Source: Fasciolopsis buskii (taxonomy: Eukaryota > Platyhelminthes > Trematoda > Plagiorchiida > Fasciolidae). Taken from it: DNA of 64,000 nt. This document shows, piece after piece, positions 35,143 through 48,300 of the stretch (the first letter of the stretch is position 1; each line of letters starts with the position of its first letter). The stretch is taken from NCBI GenBank assembly GCA_008360955.1, contig LUCM01000765.1, positions 1 to 64,000 of the forward strand, given 5' to 3'. The translations under genes were made by a program, and so were the position numbers. The notes under the pieces were generated by a model that was not told the DNA's origin, searched no databases, and saw only the letters and a program-made list of their open reading frames with translations.

Positions 35143-36264
35143 ACCGGAACTCCCGGAATGTTTGTCAACTTAACCGACGCATAAATTCACGAACGATAAT
35201 GAAATATTCTAACCAACTATTAAGAAAACGGTGAAGGTTTGACTTAAGTTAGCTTACTTCCCCATAAAACGGAACGTACTGAATATAAAATTAAAAGTTG
35301 TGTTTTGCCTAGAAGAAAAACCGCGACGACCGTGATCAAAAATCAACTATTGTTTTGTTTCTTGAAAGTGAAACGCTCAAGGCCGAATTTGTTTTGCACG
35401 CTGCAGTACAAGGTCTAATGACCAGACCGTTTCCAATGACAACTGAAAGACTTAGAAGAATGGCTTTCATCCGTAGTCGACAGCGCCTGATGCCACCTGG
35501 TCACTCAAACCGAAGCAGAGGCTCGGGTTGGGGAAATTTACCTCGAGCCTTTCACTTAATGGTTAACTCACAAGTCAACACGACGATCAGCGTCTCAAAA
35601 ACTGATTGCTCAGTTTATGTCCTTCGGACTGGGCTAAAAGTCCTGAGTGCCCAGTTCTCCCACCCGTCACAGATGCGGTTGAGCATACATGGCTGAATTG
35701 CAATCAGGGTCCAACCAACACCCCTAGAATGATTGCCAAAGACCAGCCAACCCGGTGGAAGACCCAGGGGTATTCGCGTTTGTCATCAAACTTTAGTTGG
35801 AATACCTCCGTCAACAAAAGACAGTGTACAGAACTTCCACAGTAGAGGCAATTTCAGCGGCGTTCAAGAAAACTCGCCATTTCAGACCATGGAATAGACA
35901 TATCCGATCATACTGAGGCATTAATAGGCTACACAAGTCTCTGTAAACATGGTAATCTTAGTTTCTGCAACAAACAATAATTTCCATTGTCTCAGACTAG
36001 CGGCTATTTAATCGTTTATGACATTACACATTATCGGCTGTGTTTCATCGTTGTCAATGATTCGTGCACAGAATCCTGAACCGGTAAAAGATATCCATCT
36101 TACCGGCACCTCCACATGTTGCGGGGTCACAAAACGGGTGGTTTATTTTGATCTCCAAATAAGCAGTCTCAGATCATTATTGGGAGTGTCGTGAAACTGT
36201 TTGGATTTTTTTATGGCAAGATTTCTATCGATACAATACCACTAAGTCTCCGTGATAGCTGCGT

Positions 36265-36978
36265 CAGTTGGTAAACGGGGCCACTTATGAAGTATGCTCG
36301 GCTGTCACTTGCCGTCTGACTTATCGATGCCGAGTTCTGCGTCCAGATTACCACATCTGAGGTTTGTACATGTTATCATTTAGTTAATTGCTCACTATTC
36401 TTGACTAACTGATTGATTGACTGACTCGTTGACCGAGTTAGCCATATTTGTGGAAGTAACAAGAAGAGGAATTTTTGATTATAACAGACGCTCTCTTTCA
36501 AGACAGTATTTTATGTTTCCTTATTGTAATTTCCTAATGGTTATCGGGCCATTTAACAGATTCAACTTCGCAAAATTAAGTTGACATGTAAAGTTCTAAA
36601 GACCTAAACGATGTCTGGAATAGTAGCTTCGAGACTCAATGTGATTTGTGCTGTTTCGCAAAATCCATGAGCCATGTTTTATGTAGTGCGTTCAATATGA
36701 AATGCGAAAGGGATCGTCGGATCTGAAGTTCCAATCTTCTACCGAGTTGTGCTGATCCACGTGACAAGTGGTAGTCACCGCGTTTTCTTCTCATTATGAA
36801 TTGTCCCCCCCCCGAAACTCAGTTACGTAATGGGCCCGCTGCGTCGCACCTATAACAAGAATGGTATGATGTGACTGAGCAACATTTGTCACGCTACGCC
36901 AAATGAGAAAAATTGCCCTAGAAAAAGGACGCGACAATCGTGACATGCTTGTGTCGATTCGTTGCACAAACTGGTCCG
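36265..36978. repeat. Left arm of a 714-bp perfect inverted repeat
   Basis: Every base pairs with the arm at 37282-37995 (positions x and 74260 minus x) in all the segments I compared, including a run of nine C at 36805-36813 against nine G at 37447-37455. No indel and no mismatch was found by eye. The outer end begins CAGTTGGTAAACGGGGCC. No target-site duplication and no transposase frame are visible. Confidence 0.92.
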
Positions 36979-37281
36979 CTTAGCGGAGCAGTTTAGCGAC
37001 AGCGCTGTGCTGTTTCTCCAGATCCATACGCCATGTTTTATTTAGTGTGATCACAATAGTTGAGGGTTTATCAACAGGGGACGAAGGGTCTCGATACCGT
37101 TTTTTAATCTGCTTTAGTTAACAGCAAAATTTTGTGCACAGCCTGGAATAACACAGAATCAGTTTATGGCGGAACCTCTGTAAAACCCATTTTGCTACAT
37201 CCTGATGACTGTGTTGTAATGCACATGACAGTGAATGAGCCGCATGTTTGCTGGAGCAAACCTCGTTCGCGCTGCCCTAAA
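36979..37281. other. 303-bp spacer of the large inverted repeat
   Basis: Unique spacer between the two perfect arms. Part of it (about 37,005-37,055: GCTGTGCTGTTTC, then CCATGTTTTATTTAGTG) is a diverged direct repeat of a piece of the left arm (about 36,648-36,700: TTGTGCTGTTTC, then CCATGTTTTATGTAGTG). No convincing gene; the 79-codon frame at 37132-37371 runs from the spacer into the arm. Confidence 0.75.
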
Positions 37282-37995
37282 CGGACCAGTTTGTGCAACG
37301 AATCGACACAAGCATGTCACGATTGTCGCGTCCTTTTTCTAGGGCAATTTTTCTCATTTGGCGTAGCGTGACAAATGTTGCTCAGTCACATCATACCATT
37401 CTTGTTATAGGTGCGACGCAGCGGGCCCATTACGTAACTGAGTTTCGGGGGGGGGACAATTCATAATGAGAAGAAAACGCGGTGACTACCACTTGTCACG
37501 TGGATCAGCACAACTCGGTAGAAGATTGGAACTTCAGATCCGACGATCCCTTTCGCATTTCATATTGAACGCACTACATAAAACATGGCTCATGGATTTT
37601 GCGAAACAGCACAAATCACATTGAGTCTCGAAGCTACTATTCCAGACATCGTTTAGGTCTTTAGAACTTTACATGTCAACTTAATTTTGCGAAGTTGAAT
37701 CTGTTAAATGGCCCGATAACCATTAGGAAATTACAATAAGGAAACATAAAATACTGTCTTGAAAGAGAGCGTCTGTTATAATCAAAAATTCCTCTTCTTG
37801 TTACTTCCACAAATATGGCTAACTCGGTCAACGAGTCAGTCAATCAATCAGTTAGTCAAGAATAGTGAGCAATTAACTAAATGATAACATGTACAAACCT
37901 CAGATGTGGTAATCTGGACGCAGAACTCGGCATCGATAAGTCAGACGGCAAGTGACAGCCGAGCATACTTCATAAGTGGCCCCGTTTACCAACTG
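37282..37995. repeat. Right arm of the 714-bp perfect inverted repeat
   Basis: Exact reverse complement of 36265-36978 wherever compared. It continues outward without a break into the right outer arm (37996-38165). Confidence 0.92.
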
Positions 37996-38165
37996 GTTCC
38001 TCCAGAGACACGAATGTTGAAAAAGGATCTCGATTTGTGCATGTGAGTTATTGTGGGATTTAGTGAAAAGTAACCAGGTCAACGAAATTCTCGATGAATA
38101 CACTCCGCAAGTATTCTTTTTACGTGGTTGTAAAAATCTGTGGTAATGATTCATAATAACACTGG
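37996..38165. repeat. Outer arm (right) of the diverged inverted duplication
   Basis: Reverse complement of 34970-35142 at about 95 percent identity. Together with the perfect arm it makes a continuous right-hand unit of about 880 bp. The left-hand unit is split by 1,122 bp. Confidence 0.85.
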
Positions 38166-39028
38166 TTAGTGATATCGACATTTTTATCCAAATAATTGGG
38201 TGAACTCTTTAATTTTCATTGAAAGAAACGATAACAATCATGTGCTCATATAGCGGCAGATACTAGATTTTCGATTTTCATTTGCTTTTTTGTTTACACT
38301 GTTCGTCGTGTCATCTAGTGCAGTCATGGAAAACAGGCTTTTCTTTTTTTACCTTAAATACATTCAATCGATCAAATGGTAATTAAACAATGCATCTGAA
38401 ACTTATTGATATTTCCTTTTCTTGCTTATAGAAGCACCAATGAAAACTTTGCCAAGTGACGCGAGTCGCATACACTTCAGATCCCAAATAAGCGGTGACA
38501 GTCAAGTCCAAATAACATCCTGTTGTTAGTTGGCTCTTGGCACAGTAACTCAAAGGCGAACTTCGGTATCTTGTGACCGTGGTGTGCAAAAGTAGCCAAC
38601 TACTTTACCACGTTGATAACTAGTCAAACTGGACAGGTTAGCCGATCAAATCCAGCACAGTGGAACAACTTATTTAATTGTTCACCATTTAGAAATTGTA
38701 CACAGGATGTACTGAGCAGGACTGGCATATATATGTTGTATATATATTTATATTCATTTAAACATATAATTAGCGAAGCAATCCGCGTATGCACCACAGT
38801 TTGAGGTGTAATGATTACCAAAATTCTGCATCACTGCCACCCGACTTATCAAAACTAGACACATCATTTTTGTACATTTTTCTATCAATACTATATGTCA
38901 TCGTTTAACTATTTAAGATGTTATTAGGAGAGAGTTGATTTTGGTGAGCATGGCCTTCTCAATATTACAGGACGACTGCTCGTTCTCTCGGATTTCTGAA
39001 TAAATTCTCTCATTTTTTTCCAACATAC

Positions 39029-39150
39029 CTGGGCACAAATGGATCGCTGAATGTCGTGTAGGATACCGCAAGTATCCACTGCTGTGCTCTCATCCAATTT
39101 TTCATTGTTCACAGCAGTGAAGTGTCCGTTAACCAGGGCAATGAAACTGG
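39029..39150 (-). CDS. Candidate coding exon, unknown protein
   Basis: A 122-base open segment on the minus strand lies between an acceptor (CATGTTCAG, AG at 39152-39151) and a strong donor CAG/GTATGT (GT at 39028-39027). It reads SFIALVNGHFTAVNNEKLDE, then STAVDTCGILHDIQRSICAQ, ending in phase 0. Both splice sites match consensus and the composition is protein-like, but the family is not recognised and the neighbouring candidates do not have matching phases. Confidence 0.3.
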
Positions 39151-41234
39151 CTGAACATGTTTTAAGGAAAAAGGAAGGGGAAAGGAACTTTGCTTATCAA
39201 AGTTTCTGCGTTCAAGCGTCATCGAAAGCCGATTCCGTTTTCTAAACTATGCTTCTAGTGAACAAATGAACGTGAAAAGATTGCGGCAGAAGTTGAAGGA
39301 TTGGCCGAAATAAAGGTTTTACTTCGACCTAGTGCACAAAAGTTGAACTGGCAGCAGGCGCAACACGTGCTGTGAATCAGTAGCTCACAATTTTTTATCT
39401 GACAGCTGAACAAAAGGTTGTTAAAAGAATAAACATCCGATCTTTTGACACCTAATTGTGTTCCACTGCATTGTATTTAAGTGTTAGCCAATTTGTGGTT
39501 CATTTGGGAACTCTTACCGTTGCATACAGAAGTGATCAAGCAAATGCACAAGTGTACCAGTCTCTTTTGGGATAAAACTTCACTGCTTCATTCGGCGATT
39601 GACCTCAAGTGTAAATGGACATACAGTGCCTAGTTTAAGCCGATTCAAAGTTCCTCATAGTGAAAACGAGCAATCGTAATAAGCTGAGGCAGCCAGTGGG
39701 CAATTTGGCTGGTGTGGCGTTAGCTTCCAGGAAACGGACATACATTATTTGTTTCTGACCAGTAAACAAAATTTCGTCCTAGTCTCATTTGTTTGTTCTT
39801 GCTAAAAGTTGATAGAAACGGATCCCGTTTCGATGGGTGGCGAAAAGTTTGCAATCCGAACTCCAAGATCAACGATCAGAATCTGGTGCAGACAATCGAA
39901 TTTAGCTCTGACTAGAACGAAGATTCACAACCACTGGGATAACCGCTACCGTGGGCGAGTATCAGCAATTTGAGAATAAGCACCAGTTTCAACGAAAAAA
40001 GAGTTTGTATACAAAATCTGACTCGCCGAAGCACGGCCGTGTTTGAGCAATGAACGACTAGGGTTATCTGAATCTGTAACATTTAAGATCCACTTCTGTG
40101 GGTCAGATGTCCGAAACTTTCGACAAAATACACTGACTTAAATGGCCAGGGATATTTGGTGAAATCAGAAGCAAGAAATAGAAAGATATGTTAAACAAAA
40201 ACAGATGATGGGCCCATTTGGTCAGTTCCAACAGAGTGAATGAGTACACATTCTTTCTGACAAACGAATATCTAAACGGGACAATTCGCTTATATGAAAA
40301 ATAGAAGTTTTCAAGTTTCAGTGGACAATGATAGCCGGTCTTTAGTCCGCTTATCAAATTTCAACAGAATTTTGTTTTCACTTCGAATTTACTTGACAGA
40401 AAACACATACTCCACTATACTACAATAGTTGCTCACAAAACAGAATTCTATTACTATGGCTTCCTACGGTAAATGAAAAGGTACTATTAGATAAACGAGG
40501 TTCAACGAGAAGGAAGATGGCAGGCGAAAATCTTAATTAGGAAACTGCCGGATGCGAATAATGATGTCTTTTGGGAGAGTAACATATGTAATAAATGTAA
40601 ATGAATTTTGGTGTCAACAAGAGTCAGACAATGATCGATTAGTCGGACAAGATTGACGTTGATATCTACTGCAAGAAAACTAATAAAACGCGGATAACTT
40701 GGGGGCTCTTATTTTTCTGGTGCGCACAATATCAGTTCAACAGACAGGAAATACCAATATCAGATAACGAGATACCGTTGTAAATAATTACCAGGATTTA
40801 TTTAAGCACCTAAATGTCGCACCCAATTCTGCATTTGTCCAATGATGATCAGAGGCCATCTTCCCTCAGTATCTCCAGAAGCAACAATCATCTCAGTCTT
40901 GAATTAATCTGATTTTGTTACGGAAAACTCACGTGTAAAGAGACCAGGTAAACGTATTCGCGAGCCTGCGGGATCGCAGTTTGCACTGGCGGCCTTTCTA
41001 GTCATGGCCTGAATGGTTCGCCTCTTTCAGTGACATTCGGTCAGATGTGGAAACATTCAAATCGACTGGAAATCTGGACTGCCCACTCTTATTGGGTAGG
41101 GCCTCTGCTAGAAGAATCTCTCAATTCGGTTCTCTGCATTCACGCTGTCTGTTCAAGACTCGATGTTTGATGGTAGGCAATAGGCGATGGAATAGAGCAG
41201 TCTCTTTCTTACTGAGATTTTGGTGAACACTCAC

Positions 41235-41334
41235 GAGTAGGTATAACCAGATTGCATCTTCGATTTCCCAATCACGTTCCATTATCGCACAAACTTCGCG
41301 AGGTGATTCGGTTTGACGCTGATGCACCAAGCTT
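41235..41334 (-). CDS. Candidate coding exon, unknown protein
   Basis: A 100-base minus-strand segment between an acceptor (ACATTCTTTAG, AG at 41336-41335) and a donor CTC/GTGAGT (GT at 41234-41233). It reads SLVHQRQTESPREVCAIMER then DWEIEDAIWLYLL. The acidic-tryptophan block looks protein-like, but no family is assigned. Confidence 0.25.
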
Positions 41335-41707
41335 CTAAAGAATGTATTCAGTGGCTGATCGTGTCGATGAGATGTTTGGTTTGGTCCTACGAAATTTTCT
41401 ATTAGCTTATCCTCTGCACCCGAGATTTCCGTGATGATTAGGATGCAATTTTAGAACTGGGAGTAGAGATGAGACTTTGGTATGTCACGCGCAGATCATT
41501 TTCCATCTGAGCAACTAAAATATTAGTCAGTAAATCTCATTAGAAGCGAGTTTGGACCTAATGTATACATAAAAATTTTGCCACGGTGCAATGAGTCACT
41601 ATTATAATTAAGATACAAATGTTCCCGTCCCTTCCACCAAACATTCTGGCATTTCAACAGGCTCTTTGGTCATTCCAAATCAGTCAGTCGTCCACGCGAA
41701 CCTATCA

Positions 41708-41874
41708 TTTCTGGAATGGGATAGACCCACTGGCAAAAATTCATGCTCATTACTCGAATAATTTTCTACCCGTGGAAATTCTGTTACTTCTGATTAACAT
41801 CATGACAGAACCACATGTACTTTTCTGATCAGTGTGCGAAGGGGCTCTATAAGCTCTTCATCGTTCATTCAGGC
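41708..41874. repeat. Left arm of a second inverted repeat
   Basis: Pairs with 42186-42354 at about 88-90 percent with two small indels. Shared words include TTTCTGGAATGGGATAGACC, CATGCTCATTACTCGAATAA and CAGTGTGCGAAGGGGCT. The 311-bp spacer is close in size to the 303-bp spacer of the large inverted repeat, but the sequences are unrelated. Confidence 0.88.
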
Positions 41875-42185
41875 AAACGCAACATCAACATAAGATGTCC
41901 ACTAAATCACTCGTTCCATAACACCTTCAGCAACACTCGAATTCCAATTCCTTCTGTTATTCGCAAAGTTATTAACGTTACGCTAAATGCATGCCATCCT
42001 GTGAACATAAGAGAGCACGATTCTTCTGGGAAGCTGGCTCCTAACACTGTTACTGTTGCCATATTAGATCAACTCATACTGAGTTGCCGCTTAGACAAGC
42101 AAAAGGTTCGTCTATTGCGTGTGTGATTGCAAACGTGATAGATCTATCGATTAGGCTGTCAGTCACCTCGATCATTCTTGCCTTG

Positions 42186-42354
42186 GCCTGAGTGAACGAT
42201 AAAGAGCTTATACAGCCCCTTCGCACACTGATAAGAAAAGTGAATGTGGTTCTATCATGATGTTAATCAGAAGTAACATAGAATTTCCAGGGGTAGAAAA
42301 TTATTCGAGTAATGAGCATGATTATTAGCTAGCGGGTCTATCCCATTCCAGAAA
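42186..42354. repeat. Right arm of the second inverted repeat
   Basis: Reverse complement of 41708-41874 with about 10-12 percent differences. The spacer 41875-42185 contains an open frame (to 42126) without recognisable motif. Confidence 0.88.
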
Positions 42355-45300
42355 GCATATCTGCACGTAACTGATCGATATTAAGAAGAAGTTTGTACGG
42401 AAACAAGTGATATCCTTCGCAGGTGCCCGACGCAATGAAATGATGAAGATGTGTGTACTATACTGGTTTTCCATGGCATTCTTCTGTATCATGCTCAGTT
42501 GATATCTATTTTTACCTTCAGTATAAATCGCAGTTTTTCGCACTTCGTCTGTTTTTCGGTAGCAAACTAAAGTTCAAAACTGAATCCCATTACAACCCCG
42601 ACAGACTGTTTATTATGAACAACCTTTTGTCCATTATGTATTTGTGTAGCGCTCAGTTTCCAATAATGATTCCTAAATTCACCTCCGGAGCTTTGGACAA
42701 ATTTATTTTACTGTCTTGTAACCCAAGTGTTTTGCGTCTCAGTGGAGACGTCGTGCATTAGTTGGGTACGATCTGTTATTCTTTAACAAGATGTTATTGG
42801 TACTTATTACCAGGAGTTCATGACATCGAACACTAACAGACGTGCCTCGGAATGATGCGTAGACCGAGGTGAAATTGTCTCCGAAGCATCTCAGCTTTTG
42901 GATTTTTGTCTAAGGCAAAACTGGAAAATCGGTCTTTTCAGTTTATCTCAATACATGCGTGCCATTTTCATGTCACATGATTGACAACTTAGGAAAAGCA
43001 GCGCACCGTAAGAAGTAACGCTAAATCTTTTTACAAAATAACTCGAATAGAGAATGCAAAATGTTCCGAGTTTACGTTGTTTCAACACCCACGTACAAAA
43101 TGTGATTTCTCTTACCATCAATACGTGCAACTAAATCGGTGGAGAAGGAAATTTGAATGAGAATTTGCAGTTGTGTGCTATTTGATTGTAATACTTATTA
43201 ATAGTGGAAACATACCTGATTTCGGCTAACCCCTTACTGTATAATACTAACAACTCTGCATGTCTGATTGATCCTATTCAGGGGTATTTCATGTGTTCGA
43301 TCAAACCATGAGTAGGAAATAGTTCAAATTCTCTCCACCTCCCTTCCCCATGTTACATTATCGGTCTTCTAACTCGTGTACACAACTACTTGAAGACATC
43401 ATCGCGTTTTTTTCAGAGTGAATCCCACTTCTCTTCAGAAATTCACTACTTTTTCAACAGATATTCTTTATGTGTCACTGACCCAATTCATTATCTTATG
43501 ACTGAGTTGGGGCAATTCTGAAATGAACGGCGCAATTGATGAGCAATTTTCGTCAAATTGCAGTAATAACATCTATGATATTACAGCACGTTTTCCTCAG
43601 AAAACCTGATGAATATCGCAAACCACGCTGCTGTTTTATCGTGCCATCTGCCGACCTCAATTCTCTAGTTCCAGTGATGATGCTAGCGGGCCCACCTTCC
43701 GGGTTTCGGTTGCTCTTTCGTACTCGTTGGATTGGTCACACAGCTTATTTAAAGATCGCTATGCCAAAGTTTAATGGGCTTCTCATGTCAACGTTTTAGT
43801 CAGATGACTGCCTTAGCAACTGTCGTTGCCTGAACCATGTCTGGTGTTGAGCAAGTTTGATCGAGGATGGTCAATTGAATTAAAAGTCTGTCAGTAATCT
43901 CAAAGGTTCCAATCCCGGATCTACAGGCCACATTGGCGCTAGACGGCACTTTACTGTGGCTCGGCTTTTTATGCACTGGCCCCCAAGGAGATCTCTCATA
44001 GTTGTGCCACTCCAGATTTCAGGCTCAGGGTTTCCGCTTACCCTTTCCCTTCCGTGCAGTAGGCTGCATCGGCTATGGGGCATGCACCTCCCACTACACT
44101 CAGAGTAGAGTTACCTCGATTTTCCGTCACAGGCGTTGGCAACGTGTCTGATTCTTGCCCTTTCGGTGACTTGATATTTCGACTAAATGATTTTGTCGTA
44201 TATGTTGAATCCCTACTGCGGTATGTCGAGTGCCGTAAATGTGTTCGTTTTCTATGATAAAGAAAGCTTGATGCACTCACCTAAGTGTTTGTTAATCAAT
44301 GTTAGTCAAAGGACGAAGCTCTCATGGTCATGGCTACGGGTGGTAACTGTCACGACTTGGCTAAAAAAGCGATTGTCGATGCCAGAAATTGCACAGTTGG
44401 CTCTTGTTGTCCTACATGACTGTCGAAAAAGAGACATGTTTACTTGGGATCACGGATCCCCCTCTATGGTCCATCGTACGATATCATTATTTTTGCGGCG
44501 ATTTGCAAACAAGCTAAACTTTTAAAAGTGAACTGGGTTCCAATAGTTTTAGAAGCGGGATACATAGAGAACCGTATGTTATACACCTGTTTTGTATTCC
44601 CATAACATCGGAACGATGAAAACTGCATTTTACTACGTAACATGTTTAGAGATCATTTAAAACCGCCAGCAAATAAGCTCGTATGTCTTGATTTAGCGGT
44701 ACAAATGTTAAAGTAACTTACACTCGGCTACCAATTTTGGTTGGAACAAAATCAGAAGAGGCAAATCGTGGTCAGTCAAAATGATAAAGGACAAGGATAA
44801 AATAGAACTAAGAATAATAAATCAGTACGAACTTACATTTTACTGTTTCTGCATTTTGTTTATCTGTCCAAAAACGTTGTCATTAAAACCTGGTTCATGA
44901 TGCAGATACTAATAAAAATCAACAATAACAACAAGCGAGCTTCAACTTAGTTTCCCTAACTGATGCGTAATTCGGACATGCAATTCCACAAACTGAAATA
45001 GCTTGAGAAATTCAGCTGTTCATTTGCCGTTACGTATCCCGATACAGTCCCACCGACCTCTACCGGGGTGTTATCTGCACCCCAAACAGGGTATTCGGGT
45101 GCACTATCAAGCCTTAATAATCTTCCTCTGGAGATTTTCAAGCACTCGCTTGATTTAGTTGTTTTACGCGGGCTGGTTACGCTATTCGGCAAAATTTGAA
45201 GGGATAAAATGAATCCTTACTACTAGAGGAGAATCCATAGTTCTCCCTATTTATGTCGGGAATATCGGCGTACAGTATGCAAGAACTACCGAGGTGTCAT

Positions 45301-48300
45301 CTATACATTTCTCGCTTCCAAATCAACGGTAGTCATCACGACGAAACTGGTGAGATTTTACCCCAGGAAGAACGAACTGGCTTCATCCCAGTTTGGGGTT
45401 GGTTTGATCAGATCTTCCTTTGCGATTAGAGGTGTTTGAGACGACGTTGCGGCTCTCCCATCTGTTGTGCTTCCGCAGTATGACTGGCGCCCTTTAAAAA
45501 AGCGACAGAAAATATCCAAAAAAATGTTGCGTACAAACAAACGAATTGTCCCTTAATTTTTTACCTTTCTAAGTTAATATATATATATATACCAATGTAC
45601 AAAGATAGAAAACCAAGAAAGGTTTCAATTGTTTGCACACCCCATTTATATATACAGGGGCGAACAGACGGATGGTAGGAAGTGGAACATTAAGGCTCGT
45701 GCTTAAAGGACGATATTGGAATCGAAAATCACAAAGAAGCAGTCCAAAACCTTCTTAGTTACGACTGCTAGAGCAAATGGATACCAAATCGTCATTTGTC
45801 TTGGTGAAGCTGGAGTCAAGCGACTCAGTATTCGCCCCAAAAGTGTTCTACAAAACAGGTAATTCACGTGTTTAGTTGCATGTCTTAAGCACTTAACTGC
45901 CAGTGTTTTCATCATTTTCTTCTAGATAAGTCGCAAAACTGAAACGGCATGGATTCTCTACTGTCTGCTCGAATGTGATAATAATGAACCCACAAAATCA
46001 GCTCACGGGTTTTGAATCTACCAGTGAAATGCTCACTACTCACGAGTAGGTTGCTTTGTTAACCAAAAAGCAGATCTTTTACTGCTCCTCAGTGCCGTTC
46101 CCTGCTCAGCTTCAATGATGCGTCTTCGTGTTCTTGGTACGTTACCACCATACCTATCCGCTTGGTTGAGTGTGTGCCTCTGCATGGAACAGAACGGCGC
46201 TCCTACTACAGATTTCATTCCGCTGAACGTCGTGTAACCATTATTTAGAAGACTGTGGTTGTCCCTCATGAGCGTTTGACTATCGCTACAGGATGTGGTC
46301 TATCGTTTCAAGCTCACGAAAGATGTCCCAGGCGTCCAAAAATTCTGAAAATACCCTCATTTTGCAGAGGATTTTATAGCTGCTCATTAAACCTAATATT
46401 ATGTTAATACTGGTCTGGCCAATTTCTTGGTATTTGACGAGAAAAATGTAAGTGGATTACCCGTAAGTTTAAAGGGACTGAGTCTCCAGCTGATTGTTTC
46501 ATTCACGAAAAAAGCCAGACAAGCCTTGGGTAAGTGTAATCAGTTGCCAGAGTCGGGAGAAAAACAAAAAACGGAAATATTCAAACATTTGAACGAAGCT
46601 AAATGTCAATGGCTTTGATCAACCAATAATTGTCCAGGCCGACCTCCTGAGATATCAGACAAATTGGTTGGTTTGAACCGCAGAATCCCGCATGCGCACA
46701 ACAATCATACAGTGACCACCGCACATACGTGATAATCAAGTTGAAACACTGATCCAGGATCAAGTTTCATAACGATAAACTTGTCAAGGGAAATTTCGTA
46801 CGTCGAGGTTAGCTTCCGCACTATGTGTACAATTTCACTGCCCCGAGCAGTTTTGCTGAATCAAGCTGCTCGCCGTCGGATGCGAACATAACCATTCTGA
46901 TTAGCGTTCCGCACTATTGGTCCTCATGCGATGCAAGACTTCGTAAAACTGGATCTGATTTATCACTATGAGTAATGTTATGTTTCGCTCTATCCAGATG
47001 GTTCCAATCTCAGACGCAATCCAAATGCCAACTGGTTGCCGCACACACTTATTCGGACCTTCATGCTATCTTGCGGGTGAGACCATTTGGCCAATAGCTC
47101 GGGATAGAATCGTTTAAGTGAGCTCTCTGTTTTGGTCTTGGCAAATGGCCAGTATCTCTCTCACGAAGGAATCATGAATCTTAATGAATTGCCGTTGACA
47201 GTAATATAGGGAATAGAAGAATTAGCAGGTGTGGTGTACTCTGTTTCTTTTTCTCCCCTCGTTCCCCTTCATTGTTTTAAACCGGCGCCATGCTTTCGGT
47301 GGTACATGATCTACATTCATATTTGGGCAATATGTGTGCATAAATATATATGTTCGCCACTTGGAAGCAGGTAGAAACAGAATATGTTTGAATGAGGAAA
47401 AGGTGAATACCAGAATTAAGAAATGACTGATTCCAATAGCATTTAAAATACCAAAAGCTTACATTCCATGTCGGCTGAAAGTTGTAACGCGGAAGCGCTA
47501 GACGATGATTATTCGTGCTGGTTTTAGAAAAACATAAAACTAACGGAAAACAGAAAACAGGATGCCTTACACTTTTGCATTTGCTCGTAAGTATAGTATA
47601 GATAGTCTACTCCAAGGAAAATGGGTCGCTAACTAGTAGGCGTGGGTCCTTCCGAGTCCGGATATCACAGCGCTAGCTGCTGAGGCTAGTAGTAAATTCG
47701 TGGTCCATTATTCGTTTTTTATAAGGTTGTTCTGATTGTTCGGTTTGATTTTTCCTACCAAATGTGTACATATTTTCTTACCAGCCCTGACAGAACTGGC
47801 ACTCTCTCAATCATCTTCATCATCTGGATCATGCCACTCGGTATCTGATCCCCATCACCACCACTGATCAGTTTGTGTTCAAATCTTGGCTGGCATAATC
47901 CAAAGTATTTTGCCATGAGTTAGGTAAATTTCGAAACACGTGTGTATTTAATCTGTTAGTTAGGCTTTTCATTCTAAATACTACTAAAATCAAACACTGT
48001 CTGTTTACACATTCCTTTTTATCCTAAGGACAGAAGATAAACAGGGATACACAAAAGATGTGAGTGTGTGGGTGCGTGTCTGTGTGTGAGTCCACTTGAT
48101 TAGAATTCATTCACTCAAACCAAGTCGAACTGTCTATGAAAGGAAACTGTCACCACCAGACTGACCAGCCATTATGTAAGTCCAGGGAGAAATGAAACCA
48201 CAGGTCTGAGATATCTAGCATTTCTACTCCATTATTTCAAACGAACTCGGAGTACTTGGCCGTACAGCTTGAAGTTGGTTGAATGTCCCATTTTTGAAAT

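Larger units (their letters stand above)
38166..41707. other. Stretch without recognised gene apart from candidate exons
   Basis: No family was recognised. It holds two candidate minus-strand exons (39029-39150 and 41235-41334), listed separately. The remainder shows only short open frames and AT-rich DNA. Confidence 0.45.

Noticed and set aside
36805..37455. Runs of nine C and nine G as separate G-quadruplex-type signals
   Set aside because: They are the two sides of the perfect inverted repeat and single runs, not four-tract motifs.
43880..44110. Minus-strand sequence with a GGATTGGAACC word that resembles a pol III box B
   Set aside because: No box A at the required distance and no cloverleaf.
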